Below are positions 40,657-49,839 of a stretch of DNA of 64,000 nucleotides, in pieces. The stretch covers positions 806,001 through 870,000 of the forward strand of contig NZ_FNKA01000001.1 in the NCBI RefSeq assembly GCF_900101335.1, read 5' to 3'. Within the stretch, counting starts at the first letter, position 1. Each line of letters starts with the position of its first letter. Origin of the DNA: Quadrisphaera sp. DSM 44207. GTDB taxonomy: Bacteria > Actinomycetota > Actinomycetes > Actinomycetales > Quadrisphaeraceae. The notes under the pieces were generated by a model, which saw only the letters and a program-made list of their open reading frames with translations, did not search any database and was not told the DNA's origin. Position numbers and translations under genes: made by a program.

Positions 40657-41348
40657 GCGGGGCGCACCGCGCGGTGCAGCGCGACGATCCCGCCGGTCAG
40701 GTCGCGCCACGCGACGTCGCCCCACCCGGCGTCCGCGAGCCACCCGGCGAGGGTCCGCTGGTCGGGCCAGGCCCGGATCGACTCGGCCAGGTAGGCGTAG
40801 GCGTCGGGGTTGCTCGAGACCCGCCGGGCGACGGCCGGCAGCGCCCGCACGAGGTACTCGGTGTAGGCGGTGCGGAACGGCGCCCGCGCGGGGCGGGAGA
40901 ACTCGCACACCACCAGGCGCCCGCCCGGGCGCGTCACGCGCCGCAGCTCGGCGAGCGCCGCGCGCGGGTCGACGACGTTGCGCAGCCCGAAGGAGGTCGT
41001 CACCGCGTCGAAGGAGGCGTCGGCAAAGGGCAGGCGGGTGCCGTCCCCGGCCACGAAGGGCAGGTCCGGACGGCGCCGGGCGCCGACGGCGAGCATGCCG
41101 AGGGAGAAGTCGCACGCCACCGCCCGCGCTCCGGAGCGGGCGAGCGGCTCGGTGCTCGTGCCGGTGCCCGCGGCCAGATCCAGCACCCGCTCCCCGGGGC
41201 GCAGGTCGAGAGCGCGGGCGGTGGCGCGCCGCCAGGCCCGGTCGCGCCCCAGGGACAGCGCGGTGTTGGTGCGGTCGTAGCGGCGCGCCACGCCGTCGAA
41301 CATCGCCGCCACCTCGGACGGGGCCTTGGCGAGGTCGGCGCGGGTCAC
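40653..41348 (-). CDS. menG: Demethylmenaquinone methyltransferase
   Basis: A 231-residue UbiE/MenG SAM-dependent methyltransferase that performs the last step of menaquinone synthesis. The SAM motif [19 protein letters not shown] and the UbiE signature [12 protein letters not shown] are present. Two starts are possible: GTG 41348 ([10 protein letters not shown], as in homologues, with GAGG nine bases upstream) and ATG 41357; I prefer the GTG. Overlaps menJ by 4 bp. Confidence 0.93.
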   Translation of the reverse strand: MTRADLAKAPSEVAAMFDGVARRYDRTNTALSLGRDRAWRRATARALDLRPGERVLDLAAGTGTSTEPLARSGARAVACDFSLGMLAVGARRRPDLPFVAGDGTRLPFADASFDAVTTSFGLRNVVDPRAALAELRRVTRPGGRLVVCEFSRPARAPFRTAYTEYLVRALPAVARRVSSNPDAYAYLAESIRAWPDQRTLAGWLADAGWGDVAWRDLTGGIVALHRAVRPA

Positions 41349-41474
41349 GGCCCTCATCCTCGCACCGGCCCGGCACAGCGCTGGCGGCGCGTCGATGTGT
41401 CAGCACCGCGACGACCCGGGGGCCGCCGTCGTCCTGACGGCCCACCGCCCCGCCGCCGAGGACGCGGGACGACC

Positions 41475-41480
41475 TACGCT
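41475..41480 (+). promoter_or_regulatory. menF: -10 element for menF
   Basis: TACGCT, eight bases before the menF ATG and without a ribosome-binding site between, suggesting a leaderless transcript. Confidence 0.35.
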
Positions 41481-41488
41481 GACCAGCG

Positions 41489-42829
41489 ATGACGACCGCC
41501 GCAGCCCAGCCGCAGGTCCGCCCCGGGGTCGGTCCTGCCGACGGCGGTGGCGTCAGCACCGCCCTGCGCGCCACCACGGTGCCGGTGCCGGACGCCGGGG
41601 CGCTGCTGGACCACCTGCCCGGGGACGCCGCGACCCCCGGCGCCCCGCTGGCGTGGGTGCGCCGCGGCGAGGGCCTCGTCGGCTGGGGCGAGGCCGCGCG
41701 GGTGCGGGTCGGCGGGGCGGGCCGCTTCGCCGACGCCGACGCCGCCTGGCGCGCGCTGGTCGCCGACGCGGTCGTGCACGACGAGGTCGGGCTGCCCGGC
41801 TCCGGGCCGGTGGCGTTCACCTCCCTGTCCTTCGCCGACGACTCCCCCGCCGGGGGCGTCCTCGTGGTCCCCGCGGTGGTCCTCGGGCACCGCGCCGGCA
41901 CGTGGTGGCTGACGACGACCGGCACCGCTCCGGCGCCTCCACGAGCGCTGCCGGACGTCGCCGACCCGCCGAGCCCCGGCCAGATCGCCTTCGCGGACGG
42001 CGCGCTGTCCGGCCCGCGCTTCGCCGCGGTGGTCACCGCCGCGGTCCGCCGCATCCAGGCCGGGGCGCTGGAGAAGGTCGTGCTCGCCCGCGACCTGGAG
42101 GCGCGCGCGGAGCGCCCGGTCGACGTCCGGTGGCTCCTGCGACGCCTGGCCGCGGCCTACCCCTCCTGCTGGTCCTTCGCCGTCGACGGCCTCGTCGGGG
42201 CCACGCCCGAGCTGCTCGTGCGCCGCGAGCGGGGGCTGGTGCACTCGCGCGTCCTGGCCGGCACGATCCAGCGCACGGGGGACGACGCGCGCGACGCCGC
42301 GCTGGCCGGGTCCCTGTCGCGCTCCGGCAAGGACCTGGAGGAGCACGAGTACGCCGTGCGCTCCGTCGTGCAGGCCCTGGCGCCGTACTGCGCGACGACG
42401 ACCGCTCCGGACGCCCCCTACGTGCTGCACCTGCCCAACGTCATGCACCTGGCCAGCGACGTCACCGGCGTCCTGGCCCCCGACGGCGACGGGCTCGGCG
42501 GCGGCGCGCCGTCCGTGCTGGCGCTCGCCGAGGCGCTGCACCCCACGGCCGCGGTGTGCGGGACGCCGACGCCCGCGGCGTCCGCGCTCATCGCCGAGCT
42601 GGAGGGGACGGACCGCGACCGCTACGCCGGCCCGGTGGGCTGGGTGGACGCGGCCGGGGACGGGGAGGTCGGCCTCGCGCTGCGCTGCGCCCGGGTCGAC
42701 GCGGCCGACCCGCGGCGGGTGCGGCTGTTCGCCGGGTGCGGAGTGGTCGCCGGGTCCGACCCGATGGCGGAGCTGGCCGAGTCCGACGCCAAGCTCGTGC
42801 CCGTGCGCGACGCGCTCTCCGGCGGCTGA
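41489..42829 (+). CDS. menF: Isochorismate synthase
   Basis: A 446-residue chorismate-utilising enzyme that makes isochorismate, the first menaquinone step. The C-terminal chorismate-binding domain holds EKVVLARD, RVLAGTIQRTG and HPTAAVCGTPT. Siderophore-type isochorismate synthases look similar, but the position facing menG and near menD favours menaquinone. ATG at 41489, divergent from menG. Confidence 0.92.
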   Translation: MTTAAAQPQVRPGVGPADGGGVSTALRATTVPVPDAGALLDHLPGDAATPGAPLAWVRRGEGLVGWGEAARVRVGGAGRFADADAAWRALVADAVVHDEVGLPGSGPVAFTSLSFADDSPAGGVLVVPAVVLGHRAGTWWLTTTGTAPAPPRALPDVADPPSPGQIAFADGALSGPRFAAVVTAAVRRIQAGALEKVVLARDLEARAERPVDVRWLLRRLAAAYPSCWSFAVDGLVGATPELLVRRERGLVHSRVLAGTIQRTGDDARDAALAGSLSRSGKDLEEHEYAVRSVVQALAPYCATTTAPDAPYVLHLPNVMHLASDVTGVLAPDGDGLGGGAPSVLALAEALHPTAAVCGTPTPAASALIAELEGTDRDRYAGPVGWVDAAGDGEVGLALRCARVDAADPRRVRLFAGCGVVAGSDPMAELAESDAKLVPVRDALSGG

Positions 42830-42846
42830 GCCCGGACGGACCGACC

Positions 42847-43806
42847 GTGAGCTCGTGCGACAGGCCCGGACGCGGGGAGCGCCCTGCGGCGCGCAGGCGC
42901 GACCTCCTGGCCGCCGCCGGCGCCCTCCTGCTGGCCGGGTGCACCGACGGGCCGGACGCCGGAGCCGGCGAACCCTCGGCGCCCGCCGGCGCGCCCGGCT
43001 CGACCCCCGCCGGCTCGACCCCCGCCGGCTCGACCCCCGCCGGCTCGACCCCTGTCGAGAGCCCTGGCGCCAGCTCGACGCCCTCCGCGCCACCGCCGAC
43101 CCCCGGGACGCCGCAGGAGGTGCTGGCCCACTCCACCGTCCCGGTGCTCTGCTACCACCAGCTGCGTGAGTGGCGGGACGGCGACAGCGACGCCACCCGC
43201 AGCCTCACCACCCCGCCGAGGGCGTTCACCGCGCAGATGGAGGCCCTGCGCGACGGCGGGCGCACGCCGGTGGACGCCGCCGCCGTGGTGGACCACCTCG
43301 AGCTGGGCGCTCCCCTCCCGGAGCGGCCCGTGCTGCTGACGTTCGACGACGGGTCCGCCACCCACCACTCGGTGGCCCTGCCGGTGCTGGAGCGGCTGGG
43401 CTTCCCCGGGGCGTTCTTCCCGATGACCGTCGTGCTGGGCGAGCCGGACTGGCTCGGCCCCGACCAGGTGCGCGACCTGGACCGCGCCGGCATGGCGGTC
43501 GGGGCCCACAGCTGGGACCACCAGCGCATGGACCGGCTCTCCGGCGAGGAGTGGCAGCGCCAGCTCGACGAGCCCGCCGCCGAGCTGGCGGAGGTCCTCG
43601 GCCGTCCCGTCGACCTGCTGGCCTACCCCTTCGGCGCCTGGTCGCCGGAGACCCTGCCGCACGTGACCAGCGCCGGCTACCGCGCGGCCTTCCAGCTCGA
43701 CGAGCCCTCGGACCCGACCTCCCCGCTGCTGACGATCCGCCGGATCATGCCGCTGCCGACCTGGGACGCCGGGACGCTGCTGGCCCGGCTGGAGGCGGAG
43801 TCCTGA
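42847..43806 (+). CDS. Polysaccharide deacetylase family lipoprotein
   Basis: A 319-residue exported protein. The N-terminus has an RRR-D pair followed by a hydrophobic stretch and the lipobox LLLAGC (Cys32), so it is a lipoprotein, perhaps Tat-exported. Next comes a low-complexity linker with four GSTPA-like copies (15-bp DNA repeat near 43008-43067). The NodB domain has TFDDG and HSWDH, the metal and catalytic motifs. It probably deacetylates a cell-wall or capsular glycan. Its last 130 bp overlap the 3' end of menD in antisense. Confidence 0.85.
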   Translation: MSSCDRPGRGERPAARRRDLLAAAGALLLAGCTDGPDAGAGEPSAPAGAPGSTPAGSTPAGSTPAGSTPVESPGASSTPSAPPPTPGTPQEVLAHSTVPVLCYHQLREWRDGDSDATRSLTTPPRAFTAQMEALRDGGRTPVDAAAVVDHLELGAPLPERPVLLTFDDGSATHHSVALPVLERLGFPGAFFPMTVVLGEPDWLGPDQVRDLDRAGMAVGAHSWDHQRMDRLSGEEWQRQLDEPAAELAEVLGRPVDLLAYPFGAWSPETLPHVTSAGYRAAFQLDEPSDPTSPLLTIRRIMPLPTWDAGTLLARLEAES

Positions 43807-45560
43807 GGCGGCTGCCGGATCGCGAGCGCCGCCCGGACGGCGTCCGCGAACCGGGCGTGCAGGTCGCGCAGCCGCGACCGGTCGACGCGGACCTCGACCA
43901 CCGAGCGGCCGCGCACGGGCGCGGCCAGCGCCTCCCGCAGCCCGGCCAGGTCCTCGGCGCGCTCGTGCGGGACGCCGAGGGCGGCGGCGAGCGCTGCGAG
44001 GTCGGCGCCGTGCGGTGTGCCGAAGAGCCGCTCGAACGTGGCGGAGCGCGCCGGCTCGCCGTGCTCGAGGCCCGTGAAGATGCCGCCGCCGTCGTCGTTG
44101 ACGACGACGACCTGCAGGTCCGGCTCCGGCTCGCCGGGCGGCAGCAGCAGGCCGTTGGCGTCGTGCAGGAGCGCGAGGTCCCCCACGAGCACCCGCACCG
44201 GCGCGCCGGTGGCCAGGGCCAGCCCGGACGCCGTGGAGAGCGTGCCGTCGATGCCCGACAGGCCGCGGTTGGCCACCGCCCGCGGCGCGGCACCGGCCCA
44301 GGGGCGGGCGGCCAGGTCGAGGTCGCGCGCGGGGTTGGAGGCCGCGGCGACGAGCTGGTCGCCGGGGGCGAGCGCGGCGGCGAGCTCGCGGGCGACGCAC
44401 GGGCCGCTCAGGCGCCCGGCGGCGGCCTCCGCGTCGAGGACGGCGTCCACGGCGGCGCCCGCGGCGGCCCCGGCCGCCCGCCACCGCGCGAGCCACCCCG
44501 CACTCCCCCCGCGATCATGCCCTTCCCGACCACCACTCCCGTCGTGGTCGTGCGGTCCTCGACCCGCGGCCAGCTGGGGGAGGACGACGCGGCGCACGGT
44601 GCGCGGCGGAGCCGGGTCGTGGCGGTGCCGCACGAGCTGCACCACCTCGACGTCGTCGCGCGCGAGCAGGCGCGCCACCGGCCGGGAGAGCGTGGGCCGG
44701 CCCAGCACGACCGCCCGCTCCACGGCGCCCCCGAGGTCCGGCCGGGCCAGGAGCAGGCGGTAGGCGGGGACGGCGTTCGCCCCGCTGCGGGCCCCGGACG
44801 TCGGCTCGGCCAGCAGCGGCCAGCCCGCCGCCTCGGCGAGGTCGCGCGCGAGCGGACCGGCGCCGTCGCCGGCGACGACCACCGTGCGCCCGGGGTCGCT
44901 GCCGAGCCCTGTCAGCACGTCGGCGGCCCCGGGCGCGCCCTCGCGCGAACGCTCGGGGGAGGTCGCCGCGGAGGCCCCGGACCGGGGAGGGTCGTCGTCC
45001 GGCACGAGGGGGTCGTCGAAGGCGAGATCGAGGTGCGCCGGGCCCGGGCGGGTGCCGTCCGCGCTGCCGGCGGCGGCCCGGACGGCGCCGGCGACCGCCT
45101 CCTGCCAGGCGCGCACCGCGGCGGCGAGGTCGCTGCCCGGCGCGGGCACCGGCAGGTCGGCGGCGGTGCGCACCGCGGCCCCGAACAGGCCCGCCTGCAG
45201 CGCCGTGGTCTGGTTCGCCCAGGTGCCGCGCGCCGCGTGGGGGCGGTCGGCGGACAGGACGAGGAGCGGCACGCCCGCCTCCGACGCCTCGAGCACCGCC
45301 GGGTGCAGGTTCGCCACGGCGGTGCCGGACGTCGTCACGACCGCCGCCGGCACCCCCGCGCGCCCGGCGCCGAGCGCCGTGAAGGCGGCGGCCCGCTCGT
45401 CGTGGCGCACGTGCAGCCGCAGGCGGCCGGCGGCGTCCGCGGCGTGCAGGGCGTAGGCCAGCGGCGCCGAGCGGGAGCCGGGCGACAGGACGACCTCGCG
45501 CACCCCCGCCGCGACCAGCACGTCGACCACCGCGCGCGCCAGCAGGGTGGAGGGGTTCAC
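43677..45560 (-). CDS. menD: 2-succinyl-5-enolpyruvyl-6-hydroxy-3-cyclohexene-1-carboxylate synthase
   Basis: MenD, 627 residues, a thiamine-dependent enzyme joining isochorismate and 2-oxoglutarate. [16 protein letters not shown] near the N-terminus and the C-terminal NRGLSGIDGTLSTASG are typical. The family homology ends near residue 585; the last 42 residues are Ser-rich and encoded antisense to the end of the deacetylase gene. GTG start at 45558-45560. A 33-bp tandem array separates it from menC. Confidence 0.93.
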   Translation of the reverse strand: MNPSTLLARAVVDVLVAAGVREVVLSPGSRSAPLAYALHAADAAGRLRLHVRHDERAAAFTALGAGRAGVPAAVVTTSGTAVANLHPAVLEASEAGVPLLVLSADRPHAARGTWANQTTALQAGLFGAAVRTAADLPVPAPGSDLAAAVRAWQEAVAGAVRAAAGSADGTRPGPAHLDLAFDDPLVPDDDPPRSGASAATSPERSREGAPGAADVLTGLGSDPGRTVVVAGDGAGPLARDLAEAAGWPLLAEPTSGARSGANAVPAYRLLLARPDLGGAVERAVVLGRPTLSRPVARLLARDDVEVVQLVRHRHDPAPPRTVRRVVLPQLAAGRGPHDHDGSGGREGHDRGGSAGWLARWRAAGAAAGAAVDAVLDAEAAAGRLSGPCVARELAAALAPGDQLVAAASNPARDLDLAARPWAGAAPRAVANRGLSGIDGTLSTASGLALATGAPVRVLVGDLALLHDANGLLLPPGEPEPDLQVVVVNDDGGGIFTGLEHGEPARSATFERLFGTPHGADLAALAAALGVPHERAEDLAGLREALAAPVRGRSVVEVRVDRSRLRDLHARFADAVRAALAIRQPPQDSASSRASSVPASQVGSGMIRRIVSSGEVGSEGSSSWKAAR

Positions 45561-45579
45561 CGGGCCATCCTCCCCCCGG

Positions 45580-45707
45580 TCGGGAATCGCAAGATCACGG
45601 CGGGGGGTGCGGGCGGGAATCGCAAGATCACGGCGGGAGGATCGGGCGGGAACTGCACGACCACGGCGGGGGGAACGGGCGGGAACTGCATGATCACGGC
45701 GGGGAGG
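45580..45707. repeat. 33-bp tandem repeat between menD and menC
   Basis: Four copies with an exact 33-bp period: the core GATCACGGCGGG begins at 45593, 45626, 45659 (as GACCACGG) and 45692, each preceded by GGGAA(T/C)(C/T)GCA. The menC stop codon (45694-45696) lies inside the last copy. Because 33 is a multiple of three, one antisense frame stays open as an 11-residue repeat, but there is no sign that it is translated. Confidence 0.85.
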
Positions 45708-46728
45708 GCGCGAGCAGGGCGTGGCAGCGGCGCAGCCGCTGCAGCCACCAGGCGCGGCGGGCGGGGGCCGCGGCGCGCGCGGCGAGCAGCGCCGGGTCGG
45801 CGGCGACGGGTCCGGCGGGCAGCGTCCCGGCCGCGAGCGGCGCGGGAGCGGCGACGTCAGCGGCGAGCAGCCCGCCCGTGCCCAGCCCGCACGCCGGCGG
45901 CGGCTCGGGCAGCGCGGCGGCCGCGGCCAGGCCGGCGGCGACGCCGACCGCCGTGTCCAGGGCGCTGGAGACGACCACCGGCATCCCGTGCTCTCCGCGC
46001 AGCCGCTCGGCGAGGGCCAGCAGCGGGCGCACCCCGCCGAGCGGGGCGACCTTGAGGACGGCGACGTCGGCGGCGCCCGCGCGCGCGACGGCGAGGGGGT
46101 CGGCGGCCCGGCGGACGCTCTCGTCGGCGGCGACCGGCACGGCGACGCCCGCCGCGGCCAGGCGGGCGCGCAGCTCGGCGAGCTCCGGCACGCTCGCGCA
46201 CGGCTGCTCGGCGTACTCCACCGGCCCGCCGGCGGCCAGGGCCGTCAACGCCCGCACGGCCCGCTCGACCGACCAGGCGCCGTTGGCGTCGACGCGCACG
46301 CGCCCGCCGTCCCCGAGCAGCTCGCGCACCCGGGCGACGCGGGCGAGGTCGTCGGCCAGGTCCTGCCCCCGCTGCGCCACCTTCACCTTCGCCGTCGTGC
46401 AGCCGGGGAAGGCGGCGAGGACGCCCGCCACCTGCTGCGGCGCGACCGCGGGCACGGTGGCGTTGACGGGCACGCGCGGACGGCGCGGGGCGGGCCACCC
46501 GCTCCAGGCCGCCTCGAGCGCCGCGGCCAGCCACGGCGCCGACTCCGCGTCGTCGTACTCCGCGAAGGGCGCGAACTCCCCCCACCCGGCGGGGCCGCGC
46601 ACCAGCACCGCCTCGCGCACGTCCAGGCCGCGGAAGGGCACCCGCAGCGGCAGCGCCACGACGGCGGCGGAGGCCAGGACGTCGTCCAGCGGCGGCGGCG
46701 GGGGCGGCGCGCTCGCGGCGGTGTGCAC
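45694..46728 (-). CDS. menC: o-Succinylbenzoate synthase
   Basis: MenC, 344 residues, an enolase-superfamily dehydratase. The catalytic lysine in TAKVKVAQ, metal ligands in [14 protein letters not shown] and ADESVRR, and the second lysine in VLKVAPLGG are present. The stop codon falls in the 33-bp array. Upstream of menD in the same direction, so the two are probably co-transcribed across the repeats. Confidence 0.92.
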   Translation of the reverse strand: MHTAASAPPPPPPLDDVLASAAVVALPLRVPFRGLDVREAVLVRGPAGWGEFAPFAEYDDAESAPWLAAALEAAWSGWPAPRRPRVPVNATVPAVAPQQVAGVLAAFPGCTTAKVKVAQRGQDLADDLARVARVRELLGDGGRVRVDANGAWSVERAVRALTALAAGGPVEYAEQPCASVPELAELRARLAAAGVAVPVAADESVRRAADPLAVARAGAADVAVLKVAPLGGVRPLLALAERLRGEHGMPVVVSSALDTAVGVAAGLAAAAALPEPPPACGLGTGGLLAADVAAPAPLAAGTLPAGPVAADPALLAARAAAPARRAWWLQRLRRCHALLAPSPP

Positions 46729-46838
46729 GGCCCCATCCTGGCGGTCCGCTCCCCGCTGCCGGGGCCGGCGCCGGACGACCGACGCCGGAGGGCGCCGCGG
46801 GCGTCAAGCCGGGCGCCGCCGGTGCCGAGGAGGACTGC

Positions 46839-48200
46839 ATGGCACTGCTGCGCACGAGGTCGAGGTCGAGGTCCTGGTCGAGGTCGGGGGACGAGCAGCT
46901 GCTCGACCTCGCCGCCGTCGACGCCCGGATCGCCGCGCTGGTGCGGCGCCGGGTGGAGCTGAGCGGCTCCCCGGAGACCGCCGAGGCCGTCACCGCGCGG
47001 GTGGCGCAGGCGGTCACCGGCCCCGTCCGCCCTCCCGCCCGGCGCCGTCCCTCGCCGGCGCAGGAGCACGCCGGGGAGCAGGCGGTGGTCGAGACGGTGG
47101 CGCTGGCCCAGGCCAGCGAGCAGGTCAGCCGCAGCTTCGAGGACGTCGTGCGCGCGGTGGAGGACGTGCGCAGCTCCATCGACGACCTCACCCGCGGCAC
47201 GAGCAGCGCCGCTGAGGTCGCCGCCTCCGCCGTGCAGCACGCCGACGCCGCCGGTGAGCGCGTGGGCGGGCTGCGCGAGGCAGCGGCCCAGATCGGCGAC
47301 ACGGTGCGCCTCATCACCGCGATCACCCAGCAGAGCCGGACGCTGGCGCTGAACGCCACGATCGAGGCCGCGCGCGCCGGGGAGGCCGGCCGCGGCTTCG
47401 CCGTCGTCGCCGACGAGGTGCGCAGCCTGGCGGAGCAGACCGCCACGGCGGCGCGGCAGATCGCCGCGCGCATCGCCGCGGTGCAGGGCGAGACCGGGCA
47501 GGCCGCGGCCGCGCTGGAGGAGGTGCGCGTCAGCATCACCCGGGTGCACGAGATCGGGCAGTCCATGGCGGCGGCGGTGGAGCAGCAGGGCGCCCAGGCC
47601 GCGGCGATCGTCGACAGCTGCACGCAGGCCTCCCGCGGGTCCGGGGCGATCTCGGCGTCGGTCGTCCGGCTGGCCGACGTCCAGCGGCGCGCGTTCGTCG
47701 CCGCCGCGCTGAGCACCGCCCAGGCCCACCTCGACGACCTGGGCGGGGCCGCCCTGGGCGCCGAGACGGTCACGTGGCGGGCGGTGGACCAGAGCACCGG
47801 CGAGCCCCACGAGGCCGTCCTCCCCCAGCTCCTCGTCGGCGGCACCTGGCTCGGCCGCGTGCTCGACCCGGCCCAGCCGGCGCCCGTCGTCGACGACGTC
47901 GTCCGCGAGGTCGGCGGCCTGTGCACCGTCTTCCAGCGCATGGGCCCCGAGGGCCACCTGCTGCGGGTGGCGACCACCGTGCCCGCCGCCGACGGGCGCC
48001 GCGCCGTCGGCACGTACATCCCCCGCACCACGGCGGACGGGCAGCGCAGCGCCGTCGTCGAGCACGTGCTGCGCGGCGAGACCTACGTCGGGGAGGCCGT
48101 CGTGGTCGGCCGCGAGTGCACCACGGCGTACGCCCCGCTCACCGGCCCGGACGGCGAGGTCGTCGGCGCCCTGTTCGTGGGCATCCCCCGCGACTCCTGA
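46839..48200 (+). CDS. Soluble methyl-accepting chemotaxis protein with C-terminal Cache-like domain
   Basis: A 453-residue chemoreceptor. Residues 1-20 are an Arg/Ser run. Residues 80-285 form the MCP coiled-coil signalling region with the conserved hairpin tip [19 protein letters not shown] (about 182-200) that contacts CheW and CheA. Residues 300-450 resemble the Cache_3/Cache_2 fusion sensor ([33 protein letters not shown]), which is normally extracellular and N-terminal. I see no membrane helix, so the whole protein seems cytoplasmic. No che genes are nearby. A 17-bp array begins in its last codons. Confidence 0.85.
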   Translation: MALLRTRSRSRSWSRSGDEQLLDLAAVDARIAALVRRRVELSGSPETAEAVTARVAQAVTGPVRPPARRRPSPAQEHAGEQAVVETVALAQASEQVSRSFEDVVRAVEDVRSSIDDLTRGTSSAAEVAASAVQHADAAGERVGGLREAAAQIGDTVRLITAITQQSRTLALNATIEAARAGEAGRGFAVVADEVRSLAEQTATAARQIAARIAAVQGETGQAAAALEEVRVSITRVHEIGQSMAAAVEQQGAQAAAIVDSCTQASRGSGAISASVVRLADVQRRAFVAAALSTAQAHLDDLGGAALGAETVTWRAVDQSTGEPHEAVLPQLLVGGTWLGRVLDPAQPAPVVDDVVREVGGLCTVFQRMGPEGHLLRVATTVPAADGRRAVGTYIPRTTADGQRSAVVEHVLRGETYVGEAVVVGRECTTAYAPLTGPDGEVVGALFVGIPRDS

Positions 48201-48276
48201 CCCCGACCGACTCCTGACCCCGACCGACTCCTCACCCCGACCGACTCCTCACCCCGACCGACTCCTGACCCCGACC
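48192..48276. repeat. 17-bp tandem repeat, five copies
   Basis: Copies of GACTCCT(G/C)ACCCCGACC start at 48192, 48209, 48226, 48243 and 48260. The first copy contains the final Asp-Ser codons and the stop of the chemoreceptor. It fills the short space between two convergent genes. Confidence 0.85.
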
Positions 48277-48290
48277 GGCGCGGCGGGCGC

Positions 48291-49160
48291 TCAGGCCGGC
48301 AGGCCCACCATCCGCGCCGAGCGCTCCCACACCGCCCGGGCCAGGTCGGCGTCGTCCGCCTGCCGGTGCGCCCGCCCGGGGCGGAACCGCTCGAGGTAGG
48401 CGCCGTCGACCTCCTGCGGGTCCGGCCGCGTCGCCAGCGACAGCAGCGGCGCGGCGCCGGCCTCGGCGGGGACGAGCAGCAGCCGGCGCAGCGGCGTGCG
48501 GTAGACCAGCCCCGCGGCCCGCGAGTCGCGGCCGAAGTCGGTGGCCACGGGCCCGGGGTGGAAGGCCGTGGCGCTCACCCCCGTGCCCGCCAGGCGCCGC
48601 GACAGCTCGCGCGTGAAGACGATGTTGAGCAGCTTGGAGGTGCCGTAGGCGCGGAAGGAGGAGTACCGGCGGCGGGCGCCGTCGAGGTCGTCCACGTCGA
48701 TGCGCCCCGCCAGGTTGCCGGCGCTGCTCGTCGTGATCACCCGCGCGCCCGGCGTCGCCTCCAGGCGCTCGCGCAGCAGGGCCGTGAGCAGGAACGGGGC
48801 CAGGTGGTTGACCTGCAGCGTCTTCTCGTGGCCGTCCGCGGTCGCCTCCCGGCGCGGGAAGAGGCCGCCGGCGTTGTTGGCCAGGACGTCGATGCGCGCG
48901 CAGCGCTGCAGCAGCCGGTCGGCCAGGCGCCGCACGTCGTCCAGGCGCGCGAAGTCCGCCACGAGCGGCTCCACGCCCAGCTCCCGCGCGATCGCCGCCG
49001 TCCGCTCCGGCGAGCGGCCGACGGGGACGACGTCCGCGCCGGCCGCCGCCAGCCGCCGGGCCGCGGCGGCGCCGATGCCGGCGCTGGCGCCGGTGACGAC
49101 CGCGGTGCGGCCGCTGAGGCGGGGCAGGGCGTCGGTGCTGGGGTCGGCAGGGGTGCGCAC
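48291..49160 (-). CDS. Short-chain dehydrogenase/reductase
   Basis: A 289-residue SDR with cofactor motif TGASAGIGAAA, NNAGG, the active-site Ser in TSSAGNLAG and YGTSK (Tyr and Lys). It resembles the retinol dehydrogenase/WW-domain-oxidoreductase-like group, which often uses NADP; the substrate is unknown. GTG at 49158-49160 with GGAAGG upstream. Confidence 0.85.
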   Translation of the reverse strand: MRTPADPSTDALPRLSGRTAVVTGASAGIGAAAARRLAAAGADVVPVGRSPERTAAIARELGVEPLVADFARLDDVRRLADRLLQRCARIDVLANNAGGLFPRREATADGHEKTLQVNHLAPFLLTALLRERLEATPGARVITTSSAGNLAGRIDVDDLDGARRRYSSFRAYGTSKLLNIVFTRELSRRLAGTGVSATAFHPGPVATDFGRDSRAAGLVYRTPLRRLLLVPAEAGAAPLLSLATRPDPQEVDGAYLERFRPGRAHRQADDADLARAVWERSARMVGLPA

Positions 49161-49289
49161 GGGCGGGCCTTCCGGTCGGGGACGGGCGGGGCGGGCGAGG
49201 GGCCGGTGGGGGCCGTGCCCCAGCATCGCGTGTCGAGGCGACGGCGCCGGGTACGGGGAGGGTCCGAGCACGACCGAGGAGGAGACCCC

Positions 49290-49808
49290 ATGCCCGAGGC
49301 GAGCACCGTGGACGACCCGTCGGAGTCGGTGGGCCTGCTGACCGAGAAGACCAAGGACGTGCGGTTCGCGATGATGACGACGATCGGCGCGGACGGGGAG
49401 CCGCACTGCAGGCCCATGGCGACCACGGACGTCGGCCCGGACGGCGTGCTGTGGTTCTTCACCTCCACGGACAGCCAGAAGGCCCGCGACGTCGCGGCGA
49501 ACCCGAACGTCGGCCTGGGCTACGCCGACCCGGGCGACAACCTGTGGGTGAGCGTGACGGGCACCGCCGAGCTCGTGCGCGACCGCGCGAAGGTGCAGGA
49601 GCTGTGGAGCGCGCCGCTGAAGGCCTTCTTCCCCGACGGCCCCGAGGACCCCGAGGTCGCCCTGCTGCGGGTGACCCCGACCAAGGGCGAGGTCTGGGAC
49701 GGGCCCTCCTCGGCGGTCGGACGGGCCGTCGCCTTCGCCCGCACCCTGGCCAGCGGCGCCCAGACCCCTCCCGGGGACGACGTGAAGCTGGAGTTCCCCG
49801 GCCGGTGA
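49290..49808 (+). CDS. Pyridoxamine 5'-phosphate oxidase-like protein, general stress protein 26 type
   Basis: A 172-residue split-barrel protein of the flavin-binding PPOX-like group. The core DVRFAMMTTIGADGEPHCRPM and WFFTSTDSQKARDV fit this family, which includes Bacillus general stress protein 26 and Xanthomonas FMN/FAD-binding homologues. No enzyme activity can be assigned. ATG at 49290 with a GAGGAGG site; divergent from the SDR. Confidence 0.85.
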   Translation: MPEASTVDDPSESVGLLTEKTKDVRFAMMTTIGADGEPHCRPMATTDVGPDGVLWFFTSTDSQKARDVAANPNVGLGYADPGDNLWVSVTGTAELVRDRAKVQELWSAPLKAFFPDGPEDPEVALLRVTPTKGEVWDGPSSAVGRAVAFARTLASGAQTPPGDDVKLEFPGR

Positions 49809-49839
49809 GGCCGGCGGCGCGCGCCGCCGGCCCCTGACG

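Noticed and set aside
45580-45707. A CRISPR array
   Set aside because: Units abut directly with an exact 33-bp period, without unique spacers, and no cas genes are near.
45557-45748. A 63-codon minus-strand frame with an 11-residue repeat in the menD-menC gap
   Set aside because: It arises from the 33-bp DNA array, overlaps the menC end, and has no ribosome-binding site or known family.
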